A stretch of DNA of 64,000 nucleotides from the NCBI RefSeq assembly GCF_004346265.1, contig NZ_SMAP01000001.1, positions 532,105 through 596,104 of the forward strand, read 5' to 3'. Both the position numbers and the translations under genes were made by a program. The DNA is from Thermomonas haemolytica. Its GTDB lineage: Bacteria; Pseudomonadota; Gammaproteobacteria; Xanthomonadales; Xanthomonadaceae. Each line of letters starts with the position of its first letter. Positions within the stretch are counted from its first letter, which is position 1. Of the stretch, positions 58,033 to 64,000 are shown one piece after another. Below the pieces are notes generated by a model. That model was not told the DNA's origin and did not search any database. It saw only the letters and a program-made list of their open reading frames with translations.

Positions 58033-58721
58033 CGCAGGAACGGCACGGTCAGCCGCCGCTGCGCCGCCAGCGATGCGCGGTCGAGGCGCTCGAAGATCGC
58101 GGTGAGATTGCCGAGGTCGCGGCTGGCGCGGCGCAGCAGCCAGTCCAGCGCGGCGGCGTCGAAATCCAGCCCGCGCGCGGCGGCGCGCTGGCGCAGCAGT
58201 TCCGCGCGCCCGGCATCGTCCAGCACCGGCAATGCCCAGCGCACACACTGCATCAGCCGCGAACGCAGGTCGGGCAGCCCGAGGCCGAGCGCATCCGGCG
58301 CCTCGCTGGCGGCGTACAGCGGCGCGCGCCCGGCATCGCGCAGGCGGTTGTGCAGGTCGAACAGCGCGACTTCGTCCTCGCGCCCGCCGGCCACCGCATC
58401 GAGATCGTCCAGCGCCAGCAGTTCGGCGCGCTCCAGCCCCTCGCTGGCCAGGCGCACGCGCCCGCGCAGCCCGCGCAGCGACAGGTAGGCCACCTGGCGG
58501 CCGGCCGCCTGCGCCTCGGCGCAGCAGGCCAGCAGCAGATGGGTCTTGCCGGTGGCGGGCGCACCGTGCAGGTACACCCCGGCCACCCGGCCCGCGTCGC
58601 CGGCGGCGAGCGCGCGCAGCTGCGGCAGCAGGCCGTCCGGGGCCTGCACGTAGCGATCGAGACGCTGGTCCGGCGGCGCCCGCAGCGCCAGCGGCAGCTG
58701 CGGGCCGAGGTGTTCCGCCAT
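58011..58721 (-). CDS. hda: DnaA regulatory inactivator Hda
   Basis: A 236-aa AAA+ protein that, with the DNA-loaded sliding clamp, stimulates ATP hydrolysis by DnaA and so limits re-initiation. The clamp-binding motif is QLPLALR at the N-terminus (about residues 8-14). Walker A is GAPATGKTHLL, Walker B LLALDDLDAV, and the arginine-finger region is near RSRLMQC. Its start ATG 58721 follows perM by 1 nt. Gene order DUF2066-perM-hda opposite purM-purN is common in Gammaproteobacteria. Confidence 0.95.
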   Translation of the reverse strand: MAEHLGPQLPLALRAPPDQRLDRYVQAPDGLLPQLRALAAGDAGRVAGVYLHGAPATGKTHLLLACCAEAQAAGRQVAYLSLRGLRGRVRLASEGLERAELLALDDLDAVAGGREDEVALFDLHNRLRDAGRAPLYAASEAPDALGLGLPDLRSRLMQCVRWALPVLDDAGRAELLRQRAAARGLDFDAAALDWLLRRASRDLGNLTAIFERLDRASLAAQRRLTVPFLRQVLGAD

Positions 58722-58722
58722 C

Positions 58723-59868
58723 TCAGCCCGCGTCCTGGTCGTCGCCGGGCGGCGTGGGCGCGGCGTCCAGCAGGATCGCCGGGGTGTCGCCGGCATACAG
58801 GCGGCTGTGGCGGTAGCGCTCCTGCGCGTAGCGCAGCAGCACGTTCGCCACCGCGGCCACCGGCAGCGCGAGCAGCATGCCGAGGAAGCCGAACAGGGTG
58901 CCGCCGGCCATCACCGCGAAGATCACCGCCATCGGATGCAGGCCGATGCGGTCGCCCACCAGCATCGGCGTGAGCAGGAAGCTCTCCACCACCTGGCCGA
59001 CGCCGAACACGATGCCCACGCCCGCCAGGTGCTGCCAGTCGCCGAACTGGACCAGCGCGGCGATGCCGCCGAACAGGATGATCGAGGCCGGCCCGAGGTA
59101 GGGCACGAAGGTCAGCAGCCCGGCCACCAGCCCGATCAGGATGCCCAGCTTCAGCCCCACCAGCCACAGCCCCAGCGCGTACAGGATGCCCAGCACCAGC
59201 ATCACCAGCAGCTGCCCGCGCAGGAAGCCGCCCAGCACCTCGTTGGCCTCCAGCGCCAGCCGGCGCACGGTGTCGTAGTGGTCGCGCGGCACCAGCGCGC
59301 CGACCCGGCCCACGATCAGGTCCCAGTCGCGCAGGAAGAAAAAGGTCAGCACCGGCAGCAATGCGATGTTGGCCAGCCACGCCACCAGCGCGAAGCCCGA
59401 GCGCGAGACGTAGCCGAGCACGCTGGCGGCGATCCCGCCGGCGCCCTGCCAGTGCTCGCGGATCAGCTGGAACAGGCGGTCGGGATCCAGCCACGACAGG
59501 ATCTGCAGGCCGGTGCGCTGCTCGATCCACGGCAGCGCGGTCTGCACGAACCAGTCGCGGTAGCCGGGCAGCGAATCCACCAGGGTCATGATCTGGTCCT
59601 CCAGCAGCGGCACCAGCAGCACCACCGCCAGCAGCAGGACCAGGATCATCACCGCGAACACCAGTACCACCGCGCTGTTGCGCGACATCCGCCGCTCCAG
59701 GCGGTCCACCATCGGATCGCCCAGCCAGCCCAGCAGGGCGGCGAACACGAACGGGCTCAGGATCGGCGCCAGCAGCCACAGGCACCACAGCAGCCCCACC
59801 CCGAGTGCGGTCCACTGCACCCGCCGATAGAACGCGGCGATGCTGGCCAAATCCTGATCGCGCTGCAT
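58723..59868 (-). CDS. perM: AI-2E (PerM) family transporter
   Basis: A 381-aa membrane protein of the PerM/TqsA family with about eight helices, including LLWCLWLLAPILSPFVFAALLGWL (in part), VVLVFAVMILVLLLAVVLLVPLL and the C-terminal GVGQVVESFLLTPMLVGDRIGLHP motif. Family members include putative permeases and an autoinducer-2 exporter; here the role is unknown. ATG 59868 is preferred over TTG at 59874. It lies between DUF2066 and hda with gaps of 2 and 1 nt, so it is clearly cotranscribed with them. Confidence 0.9.
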   Translation of the reverse strand: MQRDQDLASIAAFYRRVQWTALGVGLLWCLWLLAPILSPFVFAALLGWLGDPMVDRLERRMSRNSAVVLVFAVMILVLLLAVVLLVPLLEDQIMTLVDSLPGYRDWFVQTALPWIEQRTGLQILSWLDPDRLFQLIREHWQGAGGIAASVLGYVSRSGFALVAWLANIALLPVLTFFFLRDWDLIVGRVGALVPRDHYDTVRRLALEANEVLGGFLRGQLLVMLVLGILYALGLWLVGLKLGILIGLVAGLLTFVPYLGPASIILFGGIAALVQFGDWQHLAGVGIVFGVGQVVESFLLTPMLVGDRIGLHPMAVIFAVMAGGTLFGFLGMLLALPVAAVANVLLRYAQERYRHSRLYAGDTPAILLDAAPTPPGDDQDAG

Positions 59869-59870
59869 GC

Positions 59871-60989
59871 TCAACCTCCACCCAGATGGAATGCGGCCGG
59901 CGCGGCGGCGCTACCGTCACCCGCATCGGGCACCGGCACCAGCACCCCGGCGCGTCCCACGTAGCGGCTGAAGTTGGCGATCCCGCTGACGAGATCCACG
60001 TCCAGTTCCAGCGCATCCGGGCTGGCGCTGACCGGCGCGATCCGGCGCACCACCGGCAGGCCGTCGAGGTAGCCAGCTAGGCGCAGGTAATCATCGCTGC
60101 CGTGGAGGCCGAGGATGCGCAGTCGGAACCGCCCTGGGGCCGCATCCTGGCTGGTCCTGGCGTAGCGCCGGGCCAGGGCGTCCGCCGCGCCGTCGGCACC
60201 GCCCGCCATCGCCCGCAGCGCGTCCGCATTGCTGGTCTGCCAGTTGCCCAGCACCTTGCCGTTGTCCACCAGGGTCCAGTCCGCGCTCCAGCCGCCGGCG
60301 GCGCGGTAGAGCTTGCCGATCAGCTGGATCGGCGGGCTGTAGCGGCGCGACAGCGCGCTGATCGCGGCCACGTCGCCGCGCCAGATCGCGCCCACCGCCG
60401 CCATCTCGGCAGCATTGCCGGCCGGCAGGCCGAGCGCGTAGCCGCGTGCCTTGGCAGCATCCAGGATCGAGCGCGCGGCATTGACCTGGCCCAGCCCGAC
60501 CAGGCGCGGGCCGCTGCCATCGTCGATCGCCAGCCACAGCACCGGCTTGGGCCGCGGCTGCGGCCAGCTGGGCAGGCCGAACATGTCCACCAGGCCGTCG
60601 ATGTCGGCCGGCCGGAAGCGCACCACCAGCATGGTCTGGAAGCTGGGCGCGCCGGTCGGGCCCACGCCCTCGTCCTGGCGGTAGTCGTAGCTGTCGACGT
60701 AGTCCTTGGCATTCGCCAGCTCGTCGCGCACGCCGTCGCGCAGGGCCGCCTCGCGATTGCCAGTGACGTTCGCCAGCACCTGCGCCAGCGCGCGCGCAAA
60801 CGCCTTGTCGCGCTCGCCGTCGGTCTGGTTGCGCACGCTCACCTCGGTCTGGTACGGCCCCTGCGCCACCGCGCGGTCGCCCTCGGTGCGCTGCGCCAGC
60901 GCCGCGCCCGGCGCCAGCAGGCCCAGCAGCAGCCACAGCGCGAGCAGCCGCGGCCATGCCCGCGCGATCCCTTGCGGTGTTGCTTGCAT
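59871..60989 (-). CDS. DUF2066 exported protein
   Basis: A 372-aa protein with a signal peptide ([21 protein letters not shown]) and the DUF2066 domain from residue about 40 on. Conserved are [28 protein letters not shown] and the [24 protein letters not shown] (in parts) strand. Function is unknown; it commonly precedes perM and hda in Gammaproteobacteria and is divergent from purM. The ATG at 60989 is chosen because the signal peptide follows it. Confidence 0.88.
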   Translation of the reverse strand: MQATPQGIARAWPRLLALWLLLGLLAPGAALAQRTEGDRAVAQGPYQTEVSVRNQTDGERDKAFARALAQVLANVTGNREAALRDGVRDELANAKDYVDSYDYRQDEGVGPTGAPSFQTMLVVRFRPADIDGLVDMFGLPSWPQPRPKPVLWLAIDDGSGPRLVGLGQVNAARSILDAAKARGYALGLPAGNAAEMAAVGAIWRGDVAAISALSRRYSPPIQLIGKLYRAAGGWSADWTLVDNGKVLGNWQTSNADALRAMAGGADGAADALARRYARTSQDAAPGRFRLRILGLHGSDDYLRLAGYLDGLPVVRRIAPVSASPDALELDVDLVSGIANFSRYVGRAGVLVPVPDAGDGSAAAPAAFHLGGG

Positions 60990-61092
60990 CGGCAATCCTC
61001 GCCCGCCGGACACCCCGGCCTCGTGCCGGAATGTTGCCGCAGCCGGGCGGGCGCGTCCATGACCGCGCCCGGCGGTGGCAGCCGGCGGCTGT

Positions 61093-61098
61093 TAAAAT
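61093..61098 (+). promoter_or_regulatory. Possible -10 box of purM
   Basis: TAAAAT at 61093-61098 lies 31 nt before the GTG start of purM in an otherwise G/C region. No -35 hexamer is evident. Confidence 0.35.
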
Positions 61099-61129
61099 CG
61101 CGCGTTTCCCGCGCCTGCCCGAGCCCGCC

Positions 61130-62176
61130 GTGACCAGCCAACCCCCTTCTCCCCCCGGCCTGACCTACCGCGACGCCGGGGTGGACATCGACGCCGGCAA
61201 CGCCGTGGTCGAACGCATCAAGCCGCTGGTCCGGCGCACGCTGCGCCCCGAGGTGCTGGGCGGCGTGGGCCTGTTCGGCGGCCTGTTCGACCTTTCCAAT
61301 CGCTACAAGGAACCGGTGCTGGTGTCCGGCACCGACGGCGTGGGCACCAAGCTGATCCTCGCCAAGCAGCTGAACCACCACGACACCATCGGCCAGGACC
61401 TGGTGGCGATGTGCGTGAACGACGTGCTGGTGCAGGGCGCCGAGCCGCTGTTCTTCCTCGACTACTTCGCCACCGGCAAGCTCGATGTCGAGACCACGGT
61501 GAACGTGGTCGCCGGTATTGCCAGAGGCTGCGAACTCGCCGGCTGCGCGCTGATCGGCGGCGAGACCGCGGAAATGCCGGACATGTACCCGCCGGGCGAG
61601 TACGACCTCGCCGGCTTCACCGTCGGCGCGGTCGAGAAGGCGAAGCTGGTCGATTCCCGCAAGCTGCGCGCGGGCGACGTGCTGATCGGCATTGCCTCCA
61701 GCGGCCCGCATTCCAACGGCTATTCGCTGATCCGCAGGATCCTCGAGCGCGCAGGCAGCCCGCTGGACCTGGACCTCGGCGGCACCACGCTGGCCGACGC
61801 GCTGATGGCCCCGACCCGCATCTACGTCAAGCCCGTGCTGGAGCTGCTGGCCAGGCACGACATCCACGCGATGGCGCACGTCACCGGCGGCGCGCTGGTG
61901 GAAAAGATCATCCGCGTAGTCCCGGCCCCGCTGGGGCTGGACATCGACACCACAAGCTGGCCGCGGCCGGCGGTGTTCGACTGGCTGCAACGCGAAGGCA
62001 ACGTGGCGGATGCGGAGATGTGGCGCACCTTCAACTGCGGCATCGGCTACGTGCTGATGGCCGACCCTGCCGACGTGGCCGCGATCGAAGCGGACCTCGA
62101 CCGCCTCGCGCTGGCGCACTGGCGGATCGGCCAGGTCACCGCGCCGCGCGACGGCGAGCGCCTGCGCATCGGCTGA
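61130..62176 (+). CDS. purM: Phosphoribosylformylglycinamidine cyclo-ligase
   Basis: A 348-aa enzyme (AIR synthetase) that closes the imidazole ring of purines using ATP. The N-terminal [21 protein letters not shown] and the [13 protein letters not shown] motif are typical, as are [19 protein letters not shown] and [14 protein letters not shown] take GTG 61130 as start because conserved residues begin soon after. It precedes purN by 11 bp, forming the usual purMN pair. Divergent from the DUF2066 gene (140 bp). Confidence 0.96.
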   Translation: MTSQPPSPPGLTYRDAGVDIDAGNAVVERIKPLVRRTLRPEVLGGVGLFGGLFDLSNRYKEPVLVSGTDGVGTKLILAKQLNHHDTIGQDLVAMCVNDVLVQGAEPLFFLDYFATGKLDVETTVNVVAGIARGCELAGCALIGGETAEMPDMYPPGEYDLAGFTVGAVEKAKLVDSRKLRAGDVLIGIASSGPHSNGYSLIRRILERAGSPLDLDLGGTTLADALMAPTRIYVKPVLELLARHDIHAMAHVTGGALVEKIIRVVPAPLGLDIDTTSWPRPAVFDWLQREGNVADAEMWRTFNCGIGYVLMADPADVAAIEADLDRLALAHWRIGQVTAPRDGERLRIG

Positions 62177-62187
62177 CGGCCAATCCC

Positions 62188-62832
62188 GTGACCGCCCGCC
62201 TCGCCATCCTCGCCTCCGGCCGCGGCAGCAACCTGCAGGCCATCCTGGACGCCATCGCCGCCGGCACGCTGGACGCGTCGGTGGTCGGCGTGTTCTCGGA
62301 CAAGCCCGAAGCCCAGGCACTGCAGCGGGTGCCGGAGGCCTTGCGCTGGGCCCGCACGCCGAAGTCCTGCGGCGGCCGCGATGCCTTCGACGCCGCCCTC
62401 GCCGAGGCCATCGAGGCAGTGCGTCCGGACTGGGTCGTCTGCGTTGGCTACATGCGCATCCTAGGCGCCGCCTTCGTGCAGCGCTTTGCCGGGCGCCTGC
62501 TCAACATCCACCCGTCCCTGCTGCCCAAATACAAGGGCCTGCATACCCACCAGCGCGCGCTCGAGGCCGGCGATGCCGAGCACGGCGCCAGCGTGCATTT
62601 CGTCACCGCCGAACTGGACGGCGGCCCGGTGATCGCGCAGGCGCGCGTGCCGGTGCGGCCGGGCGACGACGCCGAAACGCTGGCGGCGCGCGTGCTGGCG
62701 GTGGAGCATCCATTGTTGCTGCAGGTGTTGCGCCTGGCCGCCGCCGGCCGCCTGGCTGAACGGGACGGGCGCGTGTTCGTCGATGCTCAGCCGGTGTTTA
62801 CGCCGCTGCCGCTAGAGTCGGCCCCGGCGTGA
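62188..62832 (+). CDS. purN: Phosphoribosylglycinamide formyltransferase
   Basis: A 214-aa folate-dependent GAR transformylase. ILASGRGSNLQAI opens the fold and the active-site motif GRLLNIHPSLLPKYKGLHTHQRAL (in parts) carries the catalytic Asn-His. The second part, GASVHFVTAELDGGPVIAQARV, carries the catalytic Asp. A GTG at 62188 is the start; the next in-frame ATG would remove the nucleotide-binding loop. Cotranscribed with purM. The DUF3108 gene follows 58 bp later. Confidence 0.96.
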   Translation: MTARLAILASGRGSNLQAILDAIAAGTLDASVVGVFSDKPEAQALQRVPEALRWARTPKSCGGRDAFDAALAEAIEAVRPDWVVCVGYMRILGAAFVQRFAGRLLNIHPSLLPKYKGLHTHQRALEAGDAEHGASVHFVTAELDGGPVIAQARVPVRPGDDAETLAARVLAVEHPLLLQVLRLAAAGRLAERDGRVFVDAQPVFTPLPLESAPA

Positions 62833-62890
62833 CGGCCGCGCCCTCTGCGCACCGTCCCGCCCGTTCGTTCCGGTCATGCAAGGAATCCCG

Positions 62891-63562
62891 ATGAAGGCGC
62901 TTCGTCCGTTCGTGTTGCTGCCGCTGCTGCTGGCCACGGCCCAGGCCTGGGCGGTCAAGCCGTTCGTGGCCGATTACGACGCCAGCTGGAAAGGCGTGCC
63001 GGCCACCGCCCGGATCAGCCTGCAGCAAGCCGATGGCGGCCGCTGGAACTACGAGCTGAGCGTGCAGAACGCGGTTGGCAGCGCGCGCCAGGCGACCGTA
63101 TTCGACGAGGTGGGGGGCAGCTTCCGCCCGCTATTCGGCAGCGATACCGCGCAGTTGCTGTTCAAGAAGTCGCAGAAGGACGCCCGCTACGACTGGGCCC
63201 AGCGCGAGGCACGCTGGAGCGGGGACGTGAAGCCCGACCGCGCCGGCCCGATCAAGCTGCAGGACGGCGACCTCGACGGCATGCTGGTGAACCTGGCGAT
63301 CGTGCGCGACGTGGCCGCCGGCAAGCCGCTGAGCTACCGGGTGGTGGACAATGGCACCGCGCACGTGCAGACCTACCAGAACCTCGGCAAGGACACCGTC
63401 ACCGTCGCCGGACAGGCGCGTACCGCCACCAAGGTCGGGCGCACCAGCGACGACAAGCAGGTACTGGTATGGGTGGTGGACGGCCTGCCGACCCCGGCCC
63501 GCATCCTGCAGCGCAAGAACGGCCAGGACGAGCTGGAGCTGACCCTGAAGTCGGTGCGCTGA
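62891..63562 (+). CDS. DUF3108 exported protein
   Basis: A 223-aa protein with a signal peptide (LLPLLLATAQAWA) and a DUF3108 domain, a lipocalin-like beta-rich fold. Conserved strands include VKPFVADYDASWKGVPATA, LKLQDGDLDGMLVNLAI-like (IKLQDGDLDGMLVNLA) and VWVVDGLPTPARILQRKNG. It is commonly encoded after purMN in Xanthomonadaceae. Function unknown. ATG 62891 is preceded by AAGGA and follows the usual N-terminus better than the ATG at 62876. It ends before a hairpin. Confidence 0.85.
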   Translation: MKALRPFVLLPLLLATAQAWAVKPFVADYDASWKGVPATARISLQQADGGRWNYELSVQNAVGSARQATVFDEVGGSFRPLFGSDTAQLLFKKSQKDARYDWAQREARWSGDVKPDRAGPIKLQDGDLDGMLVNLAIVRDVAAGKPLSYRVVDNGTAHVQTYQNLGKDTVTVAGQARTATKVGRTSDDKQVLVWVVDGLPTPARILQRKNGQDELELTLKSVR

Positions 63563-63597
63563 GCACACGCGGGCGCCCCGACCAAGCACACGCACCC

Positions 63598-63621
63598 CGA
63601 GGCCCGCGCATGCGGGCCTCG
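63598..63621 (+). terminator. Terminator after the DUF3108 gene
   Basis: A perfect 10-bp stem (63598-63607 with 63612-63621) with a GCAT loop lies 35 nt past the stop codon. There is no T-run. Confidence 0.6.
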
Positions 63622-63733
63622 TGCCGTCCGTACCCCGCCTGCCGCGACCGATGGTGACGGTGGATGGGTGCCGCGACTCAGCGCCTGGGCAGGTACTGCA
63701 GCGGATCGACCGGCTTGCCGTTGTAGTGGGCAA

Positions 63734-63770
63734 GCAGGCGTGCCGGCAGTCCGCAGGACTGCACGCCTGC
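63734..63770. repeat. Long imperfect stem-loop inside repeat copy 1
   Basis: A 9-bp outer stem (63734-63742 with 63762-63770), a 4-nt bulge and a 6-bp inner stem (63747-63752 with 63756-63761). The same structure recurs 155 bp later at 63889-63925 with a one-base change in the bulge. Confidence 0.6.
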
Positions 63771-63774
63771 GCGC

Positions 63775-63798
63775 GCCCGATGCGTATTCGCATCGGGC
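63775..63798. repeat. 10-bp stem-loop with TATT loop inside repeat copy 1
   Basis: GCCCGATGCG and CGCATCGGGC enclose a TATT loop. It recurs at 63930-63953 in copy 2. It resembles a terminator hairpin without T-tract and may end the gene that enters from the right. Confidence 0.6.
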
Positions 63799-63987
63799 CG
63801 GGGATCCGCCGCCGCAGCAGCGCATGGAGCCCTCAGCGCCTGGGCAGGTACTGCAGCGGATCGACCGGCTTGCCGTTGTAGCGGGCAAGCAGGCGTGCTG
63901 GCAGTCCGCAGGACTGCACGCCTGCGCGCGCCCGATGCGTATTCGCATCGGGCCGGGGATCCGCCGCCGCAGCAGCGCATGGAGCCC

Positions 63988-63999
63988 TCAGCGCCTGGG
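63988..63999 (-). CDS. Last codons of a gene entering from beyond the right edge (putative)
   Basis: On the minus strand the third repeat unit begins with Pro-Arg-Arg-stop, and the equivalent frame in copies 1 and 2 reads YNGKPVDPLQYLPRR-stop. If the array arose by duplicating the 3' end of a gene, the intact gene lies to the right with its stop at 63988-63990. The NGKPVDPLxYLP tail recalls M23-type peptidoglycan peptidases. Only 4 codons are visible, so this is very tentative. Confidence 0.2.
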   Translation of the reverse strand, partial: PRR

Positions 64000-64000
64000 T

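Larger units (their letters stand above)
63677..64000. repeat. 155-bp tandem repeat, at least two full copies, running off the window
   Basis: Units begin at 63677, 63832 and 63987, an exact 155-bp period; the third is cut by the window end. Copies 1 and 2 differ at only about two positions by eye. Each unit holds two stem-loops (63734-63770 and 63775-63798 in copy 1). On the minus strand each unit ends in a short coding tail (YNGKPVDPLQYLPRR then TGA). That tail resembles the end of a peptidase-like protein whose gene would enter from beyond the window. No homology to the unit is seen left of 63677. Confidence 0.85.

Noticed and set aside
63677..64000. Integron attC-like array or CRISPR for the 155-bp repeats
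   Set aside because: No gene cassettes or GTTRRRY/RYYYAAC ends, and the unit has no unique spacers; it is a plain tandem duplication.

Overview
The window is about 70% G+C and tightly packed, with around 57 protein genes, almost no gap above 250 bp, and no rRNA or tRNA gene that I can see. Gene content and order point to the Xanthomonadaceae/Lysobacteraceae (Lysobacter, Luteimonas, Thermomonas or Pseudoxanthomonas-like Gammaproteobacteria). Supporting signs are a bifunctional XanB-type mannose-1-phosphate guanylyltransferase/isomerase, AmgK-MurU peptidoglycan recycling, a TonB receptor with a TPR-sulfotransferase, a bacterial SET-domain protein, and the gammaproteobacterial order maf-rng-yhdP-tldD with yjgA-pmbA. 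I cannot name the species. This is mostly chromosomal core. I see no prophage, IS element, CRISPR array or integron.

Layout. 1-2.8 kb: the end of an LpqC-type esterase gene, purA and a PilZ protein. 2.9-9.6 kb: a DAACS symporter, a lipoprotein alkaline phosphatase, HemJ, a small methyltransferase, an intracellular PHA depolymerase and a secreted cyclophilin. 9.7-14.4 kb: a TPR-sulfotransferase gene followed by a TonB-dependent receptor gene. 14.6-18.4 kb: M1 metallopeptidase, a membrane protein and a response regulator. 18.5-25.9 kb: a glycine-zipper protein, an EF-G-like GTPase coupled to a lipoprotein, a SET methyltransferase, a c-type cytochrome lipoprotein, an alpha/beta hydrolase and small membrane/redox proteins. 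25.9-31.3 kb: the SUF Fe-S operon (Rrf2 regulator-sufB-sufC-sufD-sufS). 31.3-34.9 kb: two DUF4870 paralogues and a DUF1800-DUF1501 pair. 35-44.3 kb: pmbA, yjgA, tldD, yhdP, rng and maf. 44.4-46.1 kb: a SIMPL protein and a TonB-like protein. 46.3-54.3 kb: assimilatory sulfate reduction (cysJIH, cysB, cysG, cysK). 54.3-58 kb: a small exported protein, xanB, amgK and murU. 58-63.6 kb: hda-perM-DUF2066 opposite purM-purN, then a DUF3108 protein. 63.68 kb to the end: a 155-bp tandem repeat that runs off the window.

How the genes work together. CysJI needs the siroheme made by CysG and the Fe-S clusters that the SUF operon supplies. CysH reduces PAPS, and the TPR-sulfotransferase would use the same PAPS pool. 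CysK fixes the sulfide as cysteine, which is the SufS substrate. AmgK and MurU feed recycled MurNAc into UDP-MurNAc. PurA, PurM and PurN belong to purine synthesis. The least explained items are the sulfotransferase/TonB-receptor pair, the 155-bp array, the EF-G paralogue with Tyr in place of the catalytic His, and several short inverted repeats at divergent promoters. I did not find a clearly new multi-gene system.
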